NCBI GenBank assembly: GCA_025963815.1
Contig: JAOQAA010000501.1
Span: forward strand, 1 to 5,802
Length of the DNA: 5,802 bases
Origin: Capsulimonas sp.
GTDB taxonomy: Bacteria; Armatimonadota; Armatimonadia; Armatimonadales; Capsulimonadaceae
Direction of reading: 5' to 3'
In this document: positions 1 to 5,772 of the stretch, piece by piece
Numbering within the stretch: the first letter of the stretch is position 1
Layout of the letters: each line of letters starts with the position of its first letter
Notes under the pieces: model-generated
Database searches by the model: none
Told to the model about the DNA's origin: nothing
Seen by the model: the letters and a program-made list of their open reading frames with translations, nothing else
Position numbers and translations under genes: made by a program

Positions 1-1
1 C

Positions 2-646
2 GACCGTCTGGTCATCGGCTGGATTCGTCAGCGTCAGACGCCGTGGTGGACGGATCTTTCCCTTGTACTGGCGGGCGTCGGCTCCACCGGCATGATGATC
101 GCGATCTCCGTGGCTGGGATCGCTGTCGGCGCGCGCTGGCGGCGACTGCGGGATATGGCCTGGACTATGCCGATCTGCGCCCTCGGCGCAGGCCTTCTGA
201 TCCTCGGCGCGAAGGCGTACTTTCACCGGGGCCGCCCCACGCTCTTTAAGCCCATCATGCACGCCACAGGGTACTCCTTCCCCTCAGGGCACGCTCTCTT
301 CGCCATGTCGGTGTACGGATTGCTGGGTTACTTTGCAGGAACGCTCGCTCCCACAAAGCTGGACCGACGGCTTATTCATGCCGCCACATTTATCCTCATT
401 CTTGCAATCGGCGTATCCCGAGTGTATCTCGGAGTCCACTATCCCACGGATGTTCTGGCGGGATGGATGGCCGGGACGCCATGGCTGGTCGTGTGCATCG
501 TAATCAGGGAGGCGCTCGGACGCCGGCTGCGCAAGCCGCGATCTCAGGAGCGCGGAACGGCGTCCCACGCCTCGTCTTTACCTGGGAGAAAACGCGCGAA
601 GTCCTTCGGCTCGATGTCGTCCAGATCCCGATCTGGGAAAAGCTGA
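2..646 (+). CDS. PAP2-family membrane phosphatase, 5' end missing
   Basis: This is a membrane enzyme of the type 2 phosphatidic acid phosphatase family, which removes phosphate from lipid phosphates such as phosphatidate, phosphatidylglycerophosphate or undecaprenyl pyrophosphate. The frame is open from base 2, so the true start lies upstream; the first ATG (92) is inside an apparent membrane segment and is probably not the start. Counting from base 2 (214 residues), all three catalytic motifs are present: K71-x6-R78-P79, P94-S-G-H97, and S139-R140-x5-H146-x3-D150. H97, H146 and D150 would be the catalytic residues. Hydrophobic stretches before and between the motifs fit five remaining membrane helices. 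The last roughly 35 residues are hydrophilic, rich in Arg and Ser, and are encoded antisense to the end of the convergent gene, so they are probably a non-conserved tail. The substrate cannot be decided. The family call is secure. Confidence 0.93.
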   Translation, partial: DRLVIGWIRQRQTPWWTDLSLVLAGVGSTGMMIAISVAGIAVGARWRRLRDMAWTMPICALGAGLLILGAKAYFHRGRPTLFKPIMHATGYSFPSGHALFAMSVYGLLGYFAGTLAPTKLDRRLIHAATFILILAIGVSRVYLGVHYPTDVLAGWMAGTPWLVVCIVIREALGRRLRKPRSQERGTASHASSLPGRKRAKSFGSMSSRSRSGKS

Positions 647-1068
647 ACTCCCGCGTGATAAAACGCCGTGGCGACGAACTCGCCGCACGAGTATTTCCCA
701 GACGGAACGATGTTGAGGCGAACCTTGATGAACAGATGCTCCAGCAGCACATAGAGCATATTCATTCGGTCAAAACCGGCCCCAATCTGCGTTTCCGCCC
801 ACGCCAGCGCGTCCGCCCCTTTACCTTCCGGCGCGGACGCGACAACGTACCAGTTTTCACGCCCGGCAAGCGTGTTACGCACAACGCCCTGCGGCCGCGC
901 CTCCAGTACATGGTTCTCTCCGGCGTACAGTCCCACATGATAATAGCGCGACAGCGTCAGCAATTTGATCACGTAATCGAACGGACGATGCGGACGGACA
1001 AAGAGCAAGAGATCGCCTGCTTTCGGTTCAATCTTGGGGGATGCGATATACGAAATCCTGAAATTCAC
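544..1068 (-). CDS. Permuted NlpC/P60-like papain-fold protein (YiiX/YaeF type)
   Basis: This 174-residue protein looks like a circularly permuted papain-fold enzyme of the YiiX/YaeF (peptidase C92-like, LRAT-related) group. In this group the histidine precedes the cysteine. Visible motifs, in order, are KAGDLLLF (residues 16-23), the His strand YYHVGLYAG with H44, an acidic partner in HVLEARPQG (E56), and the nucleophile motif YSCGEFVA with C128. A closing DLDDIEPKDFA (138-148) resembles the conserved Asp-rich end of the family. No signal peptide or membrane helix is seen, so the protein is probably cytosolic. The start is GTG at 1068, five bases after the upstream lipid kinase gene. Its AGGAG (1080-1084) lies 11 nt before the GTG, inside the last codons of that gene. 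Family members are thought to act as amidases, peptidases or acyl-transfer enzymes; the substrate is unknown here. Pairing with a lipid kinase makes a lipid or cell-envelope substrate plausible (inference). Confidence 0.82.
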   Translation of the reverse strand: MNFRISYIASPKIEPKAGDLLLFVRPHRPFDYVIKLLTLSRYYHVGLYAGENHVLEARPQGVVRNTLAGRENWYVVASAPEGKGADALAWAETQIGAGFDRMNMLYVLLEHLFIKVRLNIVPSGKYSCGEFVATAFYHAGVQLFPDRDLDDIEPKDFARFLPGKDEAWDAVPRS

Positions 1069-1073
1069 GAAAA

Positions 1074-1961
1074 TTATAGCTCCTGATCGACCAGCACTTG
1101 AAGCGCCCCGGGCTGGATCGTGATAGTCTGCGGGGTGACGCCGACAATTTGATCGTCAGCGTGTACGTTCAGCGGCCGACGCGCCTCGATCCGCACTTCC
1201 TTGGCCCGAATCACCTCCACCTTCGGCAGGCCCAGGTGCATCTGAGCGCGCACGGCGCGCAGGTACGCCGCCACTTCGCTCCGATGAACGTCATGGAAGA
1301 TCACGACATCCAAAAAACCATCGTCGATGTCGGCGTGCGGAGCGATCGGCGCGGCCTGGGCGATTCGATAGGTGTTGCAAACTTCGCACATCGTGGCGCG
1401 CGTGGTTTGAGATTTGCCGTCGAGAATGAGATTGACTTCGAAGGCCCGAAACGCGAGCGAAAGACGCGTCACGGCATACAGACCGCGCAGGAAATTTTTG
1501 TTGCTTCCCTTCCCGTATAGCGCCAGCGACTCGGCGAACAGCCCGATGCCCGCCGATTCTGTGAAGTACCGATCGCCGATCTTGCCGAGGTCCACGGCCT
1601 TCGGCGCCCCGTTCTTCAATGTCTTGAGCGCCGCTGGCAGATTGTGATGCAGCCGCGCCGCGCTCGCGAAGTTGTTGAACGTTCCCTGCGGAAGAATTCC
1701 CAGCGCCGTCGGTGTGTGCGCCAGCTCCTGCACCGCCAGGCCAACGGTGCCGTCGCCGCCGGCAATGGCGACTTTTGGCGCCTTCGCTGCGACCAGCTTT
1801 CTCAGCTCGCTTTGAAAATCTTCCTTGGATTGCGTCCGAATGACCCGAAGATCCAGATCGATCTCCGCCGCCATGTTTTTTAATTGCTGTTCTCCGGACT
1901 CCGCGTGCATCGCGCCGGCGCGCGTGTTCATCAAAATCGGGATCGGGTCGCCTTGAGACAT
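1074..1961 (-). CDS. Diacylglycerol/sphingosine-kinase-family lipid kinase
   Basis: This is a soluble lipid kinase of the DAGK catalytic family (YegS/BmrU/DgkB-like), which uses ATP to phosphorylate a lipid hydroxyl such as that of diacylglycerol. I choose ATG 1961 (295 residues) over ATG 1985 (303 residues), because GGAGG sits 8 nt before 1961 and nothing similar precedes 1985. In the 295-residue numbering the motifs are: the nucleotide-binding start IPILMNTRAG (7-16), GGDGT (68-72), GILPQGTFNNFA (88-99; the usual NDxA reads NNFA), FTESAGIG (133-140), DDGFLDVVI (213-221) and the C-terminal sheet with NVHADDQIVG (265-274). The last replaces the usual DGE by DDQ but keeps the first Asp. Length is normal for the family. 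It is the first gene of a two-gene operon with the papain-fold gene. A PAP2 phosphatase, whose reaction is chemically the reverse, lies just beyond. The exact lipid cannot be told. Confidence 0.93.
   Translation of the reverse strand: MSQGDPIPILMNTRAGAMHAESGEQQLKNMAAEIDLDLRVIRTQSKEDFQSELRKLVAAKAPKVAIAGGDGTVGLAVQELAHTPTALGILPQGTFNNFASAARLHHNLPAALKTLKNGAPKAVDLGKIGDRYFTESAGIGLFAESLALYGKGSNKNFLRGLYAVTRLSLAFRAFEVNLILDGKSQTTRATMCEVCNTYRIAQAAPIAPHADIDDGFLDVVIFHDVHRSEVAAYLRAVRAQMHLGLPKVEVIRAKEVRIEARRPLNVHADDQIVGVTPQTITIQPGALQVLVDQEL
1080..1084 (-). promoter_or_regulatory. Shine-Dalgarno site of the papain-fold gene, inside the upstream gene
   Basis: Minus-strand AGGAG overlaps the last Gln-Glu codons of the lipid kinase gene, just before its Leu codon and TAA stop. 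The GTG start follows 11 nt later. The spacing is a little long. The arrangement suggests that ribosomes finishing the kinase help start the second gene. Confidence 0.55.
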
Positions 1962-1969
1962 TGAGACAT

Positions 1970-1974
1970 CCTCC
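1970..1974 (-). promoter_or_regulatory. Shine-Dalgarno site fixing the lipid kinase start
   Basis: On the minus strand GGAGG (1974 down to 1970) is followed by 8 nt and then ATG at 1961-1959. This near-ideal site lies inside the first codons of the longer frame that starts at 1985, and it argues for the shorter protein. Confidence 0.75.
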
Positions 1975-2095
1975 ATGATGTGCATTCTTTGGGCGTTATT
2001 TCGGTATGAGCAAGTGATGAAATATTTCTTCCCGGAAACGGACAGGCTTAATCCAGGGCGAACGTCACACGCGCCGCCAAACGCCGTAAATCACG

Positions 2096-2125
2096 TTCAT
2101 CATGTGTAAACCAGGCGAATATGCT
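2096..2125 (+). promoter_or_regulatory. Possible sigma-70-type promoter for the helicase gene
   Basis: TATGCT at 2120-2125 matches the -10 consensus at four of six positions. A weak TTCATC at 2096-2101 could serve as -35 with an 18-nt spacer. It would give a leader of about 45 nt. A second -10-like hexamer, TACACT (2156-2161), is too close to the ribosome site to leave a usable leader. The call is tentative. Confidence 0.22.
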
Positions 2126-2163
2126 CGTTTTTGGTCGTTCCGCGCCGAGTCCGGGTACACTAA

Positions 2164-2168
2164 AGGGA
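2164..2168 (+). promoter_or_regulatory. Shine-Dalgarno site of the helicase gene
   Basis: AGGGA lies 7 nt before ATG 2176. An in-frame TAA at 2161-2163 shows the open frame cannot extend further upstream, so 2176 is the first possible ATG. Confidence 0.6.
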
Positions 2169-2175
2169 ACATATT

Positions 2176-5100
2176 ATGCCTAAGAAAAACGATTACAACT
2201 CAAAGAACAGCGGACCCGGCGCCAAAGGCGCTCACCGCAAGGGTTCGCCGCGTCCCGACGCCGCCGCCCCCGCTCCCAAATCCAAGCCCTGGAAAGACGG
2301 TCCCTGGGTCAACGGCGGAGGCGCGGAAGCCCCTGCCCCGCGCCGCGATGCGCCCAGCGCCCGCCCGCCCTATCAGGGACGCACCGACGGACAAGGTCCC
2401 GGCGATGGGCGACCTGCCGGACGCCCCGCGCCCGGCGGCCGGCCAGCCTTCGGTCAGGATCGCCCCGGCGGCAAGCCGCCTTATCAGGGACGATCCGAAG
2501 GTCCGGGAGGCAAGCCTCCGTATCAGGGCCGCACGGACGGCCCCGCAAGCCGACCTCCCTACCAGGGCCGCACGGATGGTCCGGGCGGACGCCCACCCTA
2601 TCAAGGGCGCCCCGATGGCCCCGACGGACGACCGCCGTATCAGGGACGGCCAGACGCTCCCGGCGGACGGCCTCCATTCGGACAAGGACGCCCCGATGAT
2701 CGCGGCGGACGCCCGTCCTACGGTCAGGATCGGCCCGCATATGGACAGGATCGTCCGGCGGGACGACCGCCGTTTGGCCAGGGACGACCGGACGACCGTG
2801 GCGGTCGCCCACCCTATCAAGGTCGGACAGACGGCCCTGGCGGCCGCCCGCCCTATCAGGGACGGCCCGATGGACCAAGCGGCAGACCTCCCTATCAGGG
2901 ACGAACCGAGGGCTCCGCTGGACGACCGCCTTACCAGGGACGCAATGATGGTCCGGGCGGACGCCCACCTTACCAGGGCCGCGATGACGCCTCCGGCGGA
3001 CGACCGCCCTATCAGGGCCGCAATGACGGCCCCAGCCGCCCGCCGTATGGACAGGGACGTCCCGACGACCGAGGCGGACGACCGTCATTCGGTCAGGGAC
3101 GCCCGGATGATCGTGGCGAACGCCCCGCCTTCGGACAGGGACGCCCCGACCGTGACGCCGCCCGACCGTCCTACGGACAGAACGAGCGTCCCGACACACG
3201 CCCTGCAAAGCCGATGCCCGCGAAGCCAATGTCGCCCAAGCCGAGCGCGCCAAAGGCCGAAACGACAGTTCCGGTTGCCGCGAAGTCCAGTACGGGCCAT
3301 CGCACCATCGTCGTTCCGGCCGTCCGGCCGCCGATTACGATCGAGCATCTTGCGGATGCGGCGCAAAAGCCGCCTGCCCGAAAGAAAGTCATCGTCGTGA
3401 TGTCCGGCGCCAAGCGCACCACACGCCCGGCCGCCGAGCGCCCGGCTGCGGACGATACGGACTTCTCGGAAGAGTCGACCGTGATGCACGCCCGTCCAGC
3501 GGACGATGAAGGTTACACTCCGAGTATGGCAAGCGAGACCGGCGACACCGACGAATCCGGGGAGTACGCGCAGATGTATGAGGATTCTTCGGAAGAAGAA
3601 ACACATACGGACGAGGACGCTTCCTACGAAGACGCCGTTTCGGAAGAAACCGACGAAGACGATGATTCCGATGAGCCGAAACCGGGCACGGAGCCTCCCG
3701 CCCCCGAAGCGCCGGAATCGGACGACCAGGAACCCACGACGGAGGAGCCCCAGGCTCCTTCCGAAGTGACGTCCGAAGCCGTGTCTTCACCCAGCGCCGA
3801 AGCGGCTCCCGAAAGGGAGCCGACTTCATCGCCCGAAGCGATCGCTTCGGGTGGTTCGGAAACGGACGCCGCGCCGGAGCCTTCCGTCGATCGGACGCCG
3901 CCCGCCATCAAGGCGCTCAAGGCGAAGAAATTGGCCGCAGCGCCAGCCGCTGACGCTGCTCCCGTTCAGGAAGCGCCGGCGACCGTCAAAGTCGTAAAAA
4001 CGAAAAAGACGGTCGTGGCGCCCGCCGCCGTCGCCGCCCAGGCGGAGCCGCTCGGGGATGATCCAGAGCCGATCAAGTTCGCCGACCTCGGTCTTTCCGA
4101 ACAGGTTCTGAAGGCGATTTCGGATCTGGGCTTCGAAGCCCCGACAGCCATCCAGGCAGGCGCGATCCCGCCGCTGCTCGCCGGTCGCGATCTCATTGGC
4201 CAGGCGCAGACGGGCACGGGCAAGACCGCCGCGTTCGCCCTGCCGCTGGTGCAGATGGTGGACCCGAAGCAGAACGTGATCCAGGCGATCATTCTGGAGC
4301 CGACGCGTGAGCTGGCGATCCAGGTCGCCGATGGTATCCACAAGTTCGCCAAGTACGCGGGTCTGAACGTCGTCCCCGTCTACGGCGGACAGCCGCTCGA
4401 CCGCCAATTCCGCGCCCTGCGCGCCGGCGCGCATATCGTTGTTGGCACACCTGGACGCGTGCTGGATCACCTCCGACGCGGCTCCATCGCCCTCGATCAA
4501 GTCCGTTTCTGTGTACTGGACGAAGCCGACGAGATGCTGGCCCTGGGCTTCCTTGAAGAAGTCGAGACGATCCTGGCCGAAATGCCCAAGGAACGGCAGA
4601 CGGCGTTCTTCTCCGCCACCATGGCGCCACGCGTTCTCGCGCTGACCCAGCAATTTTTGAACAACCCCCAGCGTGTCAAGATCGAATCCAAGCGCCGCAC
4701 CGTGGACACGACACGCCAAACATATTACGAAGTGCCGCAAGGCCGTAAGCTGGAAGCGCTCGGCCGCGTGCTGGACATGGAAACGCCCGGACCGACGATC
4801 GTCTTCTGCCGCACCCGCCAGCAATGCAACGAGCTCGCCGAATCCCTGCGCGTGCGCGGATATCTGGCCGAGCCTCTGCACGGCGAAATGGGCCAGCCGG
4901 AACGTGACCGCGTCATGAAGCGGTTTCGCGAGGGCCTCGCGGACATGCTGATCGCCACCGATGTCGCCGCGCGCGGCCTGGACATCGAGACCGTCACGCA
5001 CGTTATCAACTATGAGCTGCCCTGGGACATTGAGCAGTACATCCACCGCATCGGCCGAACGGGACGCGCGGGACGCTCCGGCGACGCCATCACCCTGGTC

Positions 5101-5772
5101 GAAGGCCGTGAGCGCCGCCAGCTCCAGGCCATCGAGAAGATGATCGGCACGCAGATCAAACCCGTCCGCATCCCAAGCGCCGCCGACATCACCGCCCGCC
5201 GCCGCGAAGCGCTCGCCGAGTCGTTGCGCGAGACATTAGTCTCCGGCGAGTTTGACGGCCACCTGGCGACGGTCGAATCGCTGACCTCAGAATACGACGC
5301 TTCCGAGATCGCCGCCGCCGCGCTTTATCTGCTCTGGAAAAACCGCCACAGCGCTCCGGCGGACACCGCCGAGGAGCTGGCCAACGATATCGAGCAGCCC
5401 GAAGCCGGCATGGTCCGTCTGTTCGTCAGTCTCGGCCGCCAGGACAACGTCCGCCCCGGTGACCTTGTCGGCGCCATCACCAACGAAGCCGGCCTCACCG
5501 GCCGCCAGATCGGCGCCATCGACATCATGGACCGCACCTCCTTCGTGGAAGTCCCAGCGAACTTCGTCAGCAAAGTCGTCGCCGCCCTGAACTCCACCAC
5601 CCTGCGCGGCAAGAGCTTCAACGCCGGCATCGCCCACCCCGACGAAAACCCACGCGGCAACAACCGGGGCGGTTCCGGCGGTGGCCCCGGCGGACGCAGC
5701 GGCTTTAACGGCGGCGGCAACCGTGGCCCCGGCGGTGGAGGCGGCGGCTTCAATAAGTTCAACAAGCGGTAA
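2176..5772 (+). CDS. deaD: DeaD/CsdA-type DEAD-box RNA helicase with giant disordered N-terminal arm
   Basis: This 1198-residue ATP-dependent RNA helicase would unwind or remodel RNA in the cytosol, as in ribosome assembly, mRNA decay or cold adaptation. The core is complete: Q motif (F635, GFEAPTAIQ 652-660), motif I AQTGTGKT (677-684), Ia PTRELA (709-714), Ib TPGR (758-761), II DEAD (782-785), III SAT (813-815), IV IVFC (875-878), V TDVAARGLD (928-936) and VI HRIGRTGR (957-964). Residues about 1000-1060 resemble the CsdA dimerisation region, and 1078-1153 a DbpA-type RNA-binding domain. A Gly/Arg/Asn tail fills 1157-1198. The odd part is the first 630 residues: Arg/Tyr/Gly/Pro repeats (63-340), a possible ordered island (374-413), an acidic block (about 426-570; residues 451-500 have 24 Asp/Glu and no Lys/Arg) and a duplicated Lys/Ala linker (578-622). 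E. coli CsdA has about 630 residues in all. The helicase call is certain; the symbol is by architecture. Confidence 0.97.
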   Translation: MPKKNDYNSKNSGPGAKGAHRKGSPRPDAAAPAPKSKPWKDGPWVNGGGAEAPAPRRDAPSARPPYQGRTDGQGPGDGRPAGRPAPGGRPAFGQDRPGGKPPYQGRSEGPGGKPPYQGRTDGPASRPPYQGRTDGPGGRPPYQGRPDGPDGRPPYQGRPDAPGGRPPFGQGRPDDRGGRPSYGQDRPAYGQDRPAGRPPFGQGRPDDRGGRPPYQGRTDGPGGRPPYQGRPDGPSGRPPYQGRTEGSAGRPPYQGRNDGPGGRPPYQGRDDASGGRPPYQGRNDGPSRPPYGQGRPDDRGGRPSFGQGRPDDRGERPAFGQGRPDRDAARPSYGQNERPDTRPAKPMPAKPMSPKPSAPKAETTVPVAAKSSTGHRTIVVPAVRPPITIEHLADAAQKPPARKKVIVVMSGAKRTTRPAAERPAADDTDFSEESTVMHARPADDEGYTPSMASETGDTDESGEYAQMYEDSSEEETHTDEDASYEDAVSEETDEDDDSDEPKPGTEPPAPEAPESDDQEPTTEEPQAPSEVTSEAVSSPSAEAAPEREPTSSPEAIASGGSETDAAPEPSVDRTPPAIKALKAKKLAAAPAADAAPVQEAPATVKVVKTKKTVVAPAAVAAQAEPLGDDPEPIKFADLGLSEQVLKAISDLGFEAPTAIQAGAIPPLLAGRDLIGQAQTGTGKTAAFALPLVQMVDPKQNVIQAIILEPTRELAIQVADGIHKFAKYAGLNVVPVYGGQPLDRQFRALRAGAHIVVGTPGRVLDHLRRGSIALDQVRFCVLDEADEMLALGFLEEVETILAEMPKERQTAFFSATMAPRVLALTQQFLNNPQRVKIESKRRTVDTTRQTYYEVPQGRKLEALGRVLDMETPGPTIVFCRTRQQCNELAESLRVRGYLAEPLHGEMGQPERDRVMKRFREGLADMLIATDVAARGLDIETVTHVINYELPWDIEQYIHRIGRTGRAGRSGDAITLVEGRERRQLQAIEKMIGTQIKPVRIPSAADITARRREALAESLRETLVSGEFDGHLATVESLTSEYDASEIAAAALYLLWKNRHSAPADTAEELANDIEQPEAGMVRLFVSLGRQDNVRPGDLVGAITNEAGLTGRQIGAIDIMDRTSFVEVPANFVSKVVAALNSTTLRGKSFNAGIAHPDENPRGNNRGGSGGGPGGRSGFNGGGNRGPGGGGGGFNKFNKR
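2362..3195 (+). repeat. In-frame repeat array coding for PPYQGR and [YF]GQ units
   Basis: The array encodes residues 63-340 of the helicase. Its commonest unit is about 13 residues (39 bp), GRPPYQGR followed by T/P/N-D-G-P-G. There are twelve PPYQGR cores, in two runs of six, separated and followed by a second unit type of the form RP-x-[YF]GQ-(G/D)RP(DD), nine copies in total. The segment has 46 Arg but only 2 Lys, and 21 aromatic residues, all Tyr or Phe, evenly spaced. All twelve 18-nt PPYQGR cores differ at synonymous positions, so the DNA copies are diverged while the protein motif is kept. Such low-complexity Arg/Tyr/Gly segments are known in other proteins to bind RNA and drive condensate formation; here that is inference. 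Confidence 0.92.
3803..3822 (+). other. Intragenic hairpin with GAAA tetraloop
   Basis: CGGCTCCC (3803-3810), GAAA (3811-3814) and GGGAGCCG (3815-3822) form a perfect 8-bp stem with a GNRA-type tetraloop in the mRNA. It sits in the acidic-block coding sequence of the helicase gene. No T-run follows, so it is not an intrinsic terminator. A regulatory role is inference. Confidence 0.6.
3832..3851 (+). other. Perfect 20-bp palindrome inside the helicase gene
   Basis: The 10-base half CCCGAAGCGA (3832-3841) is followed directly by its exact reverse complement (3842-3851). In RNA it can fold as an 8-bp stem with a GAUC loop. It begins 9 nt after the GAAA hairpin. The centre is GCGATCGC. It codes for ordinary residues (Pro-Glu-Ala-Ile-Ala-Ser-Gly) of the disordered acidic arm, so no protein motif obviously forces the symmetry. 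Confidence 0.7.
3907..4041 (+). repeat. Two-copy Lys/Ala-rich protein repeat before the helicase core
   Basis: Residues 578-596 (IKALKAKKLAAAPAADAAP) align with 604-622 (VKVVKTKKTVVAPAAVAAQ) at a 26-residue period. The shared pattern is K-x-x-K-x-K-K followed by an Ala/Pro run (APAA-x-AA). The segment is basic and lies directly after the acidic block and just before the Q motif, so it looks like a duplicated linker or RNA-contact segment. Confidence 0.6.

Larger units (their letters stand above)
1962..2175. other. Divergent intergenic region between lipid kinase and helicase genes
   Basis: This 214-bp gap separates two genes reading away from each other, so it should carry promoters for both. 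It is less GC-rich than its flanks, with an AT-rich patch at about 2018-2030. I found no convincing sigma-70 pair on the minus strand, no clear operator repeat, and no riboswitch or known cold-shock leader motif. A small frame opening at 2102 only runs on into the helicase repeat DNA and is not treated as a gene. Confidence 0.6.

Noticed and set aside
524..538. Inverted repeat CGGCT-GCGCA-AGCCG just past the papain-fold gene stop as a possible terminator
   Set aside because: The stem is only 5 bp, no T-run follows on the minus strand, and it lies within the PAP2 coding region.
463..1086. A 207-codon plus-strand frame covering the papain-fold gene
   Set aside because: It lies opposite a gene with clear His and Cys motifs and has no recognisable motifs itself.
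2359..3195. The regular repeats as a possible CRISPR array or DNA-level satellite
   Set aside because: The units are in-frame coding repeats with third-position differences and no unique spacers.
2309..3253. A 314-codon minus-strand frame opposite the repeat array, plus a 206-codon one at 2200-2820
   Set aside because: Both are antisense shadows of the repeats; their Arg/Val/Pro and Ala/Gly/Ser composition follows from the repeated codons and shows no recognisable fold.
2102..3400. A 432-codon open frame overlapping the helicase repeat array in another plus-strand frame
   Set aside because: It is the frame-shifted reading of a repetitive, GC-rich array lacking stops. It has no ribosome site or domain, and the helicase frame has a complete conserved core downstream.
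3838..3845. GCGATCGC at the palindrome centre, the core of the cyanobacterial HIP1 repeat
   Set aside because: I found only one copy in the window; HIP1-rich cyanobacterial genomes would be expected to show several. It is not evidence for a cyanobacterium.
3826..5046. A 406-codon minus-strand frame opposite the helicase core
   Set aside because: High-GC codon bias keeps antisense frames open. The plus strand has all DEAD-box motifs, and the antisense translation shows no domain.
5640..5772. G-rich end of the helicase gene as a G-quadruplex
   Set aside because: Most G runs are only two long and follow from Gly codons of the tail; the signal is too weak to claim.
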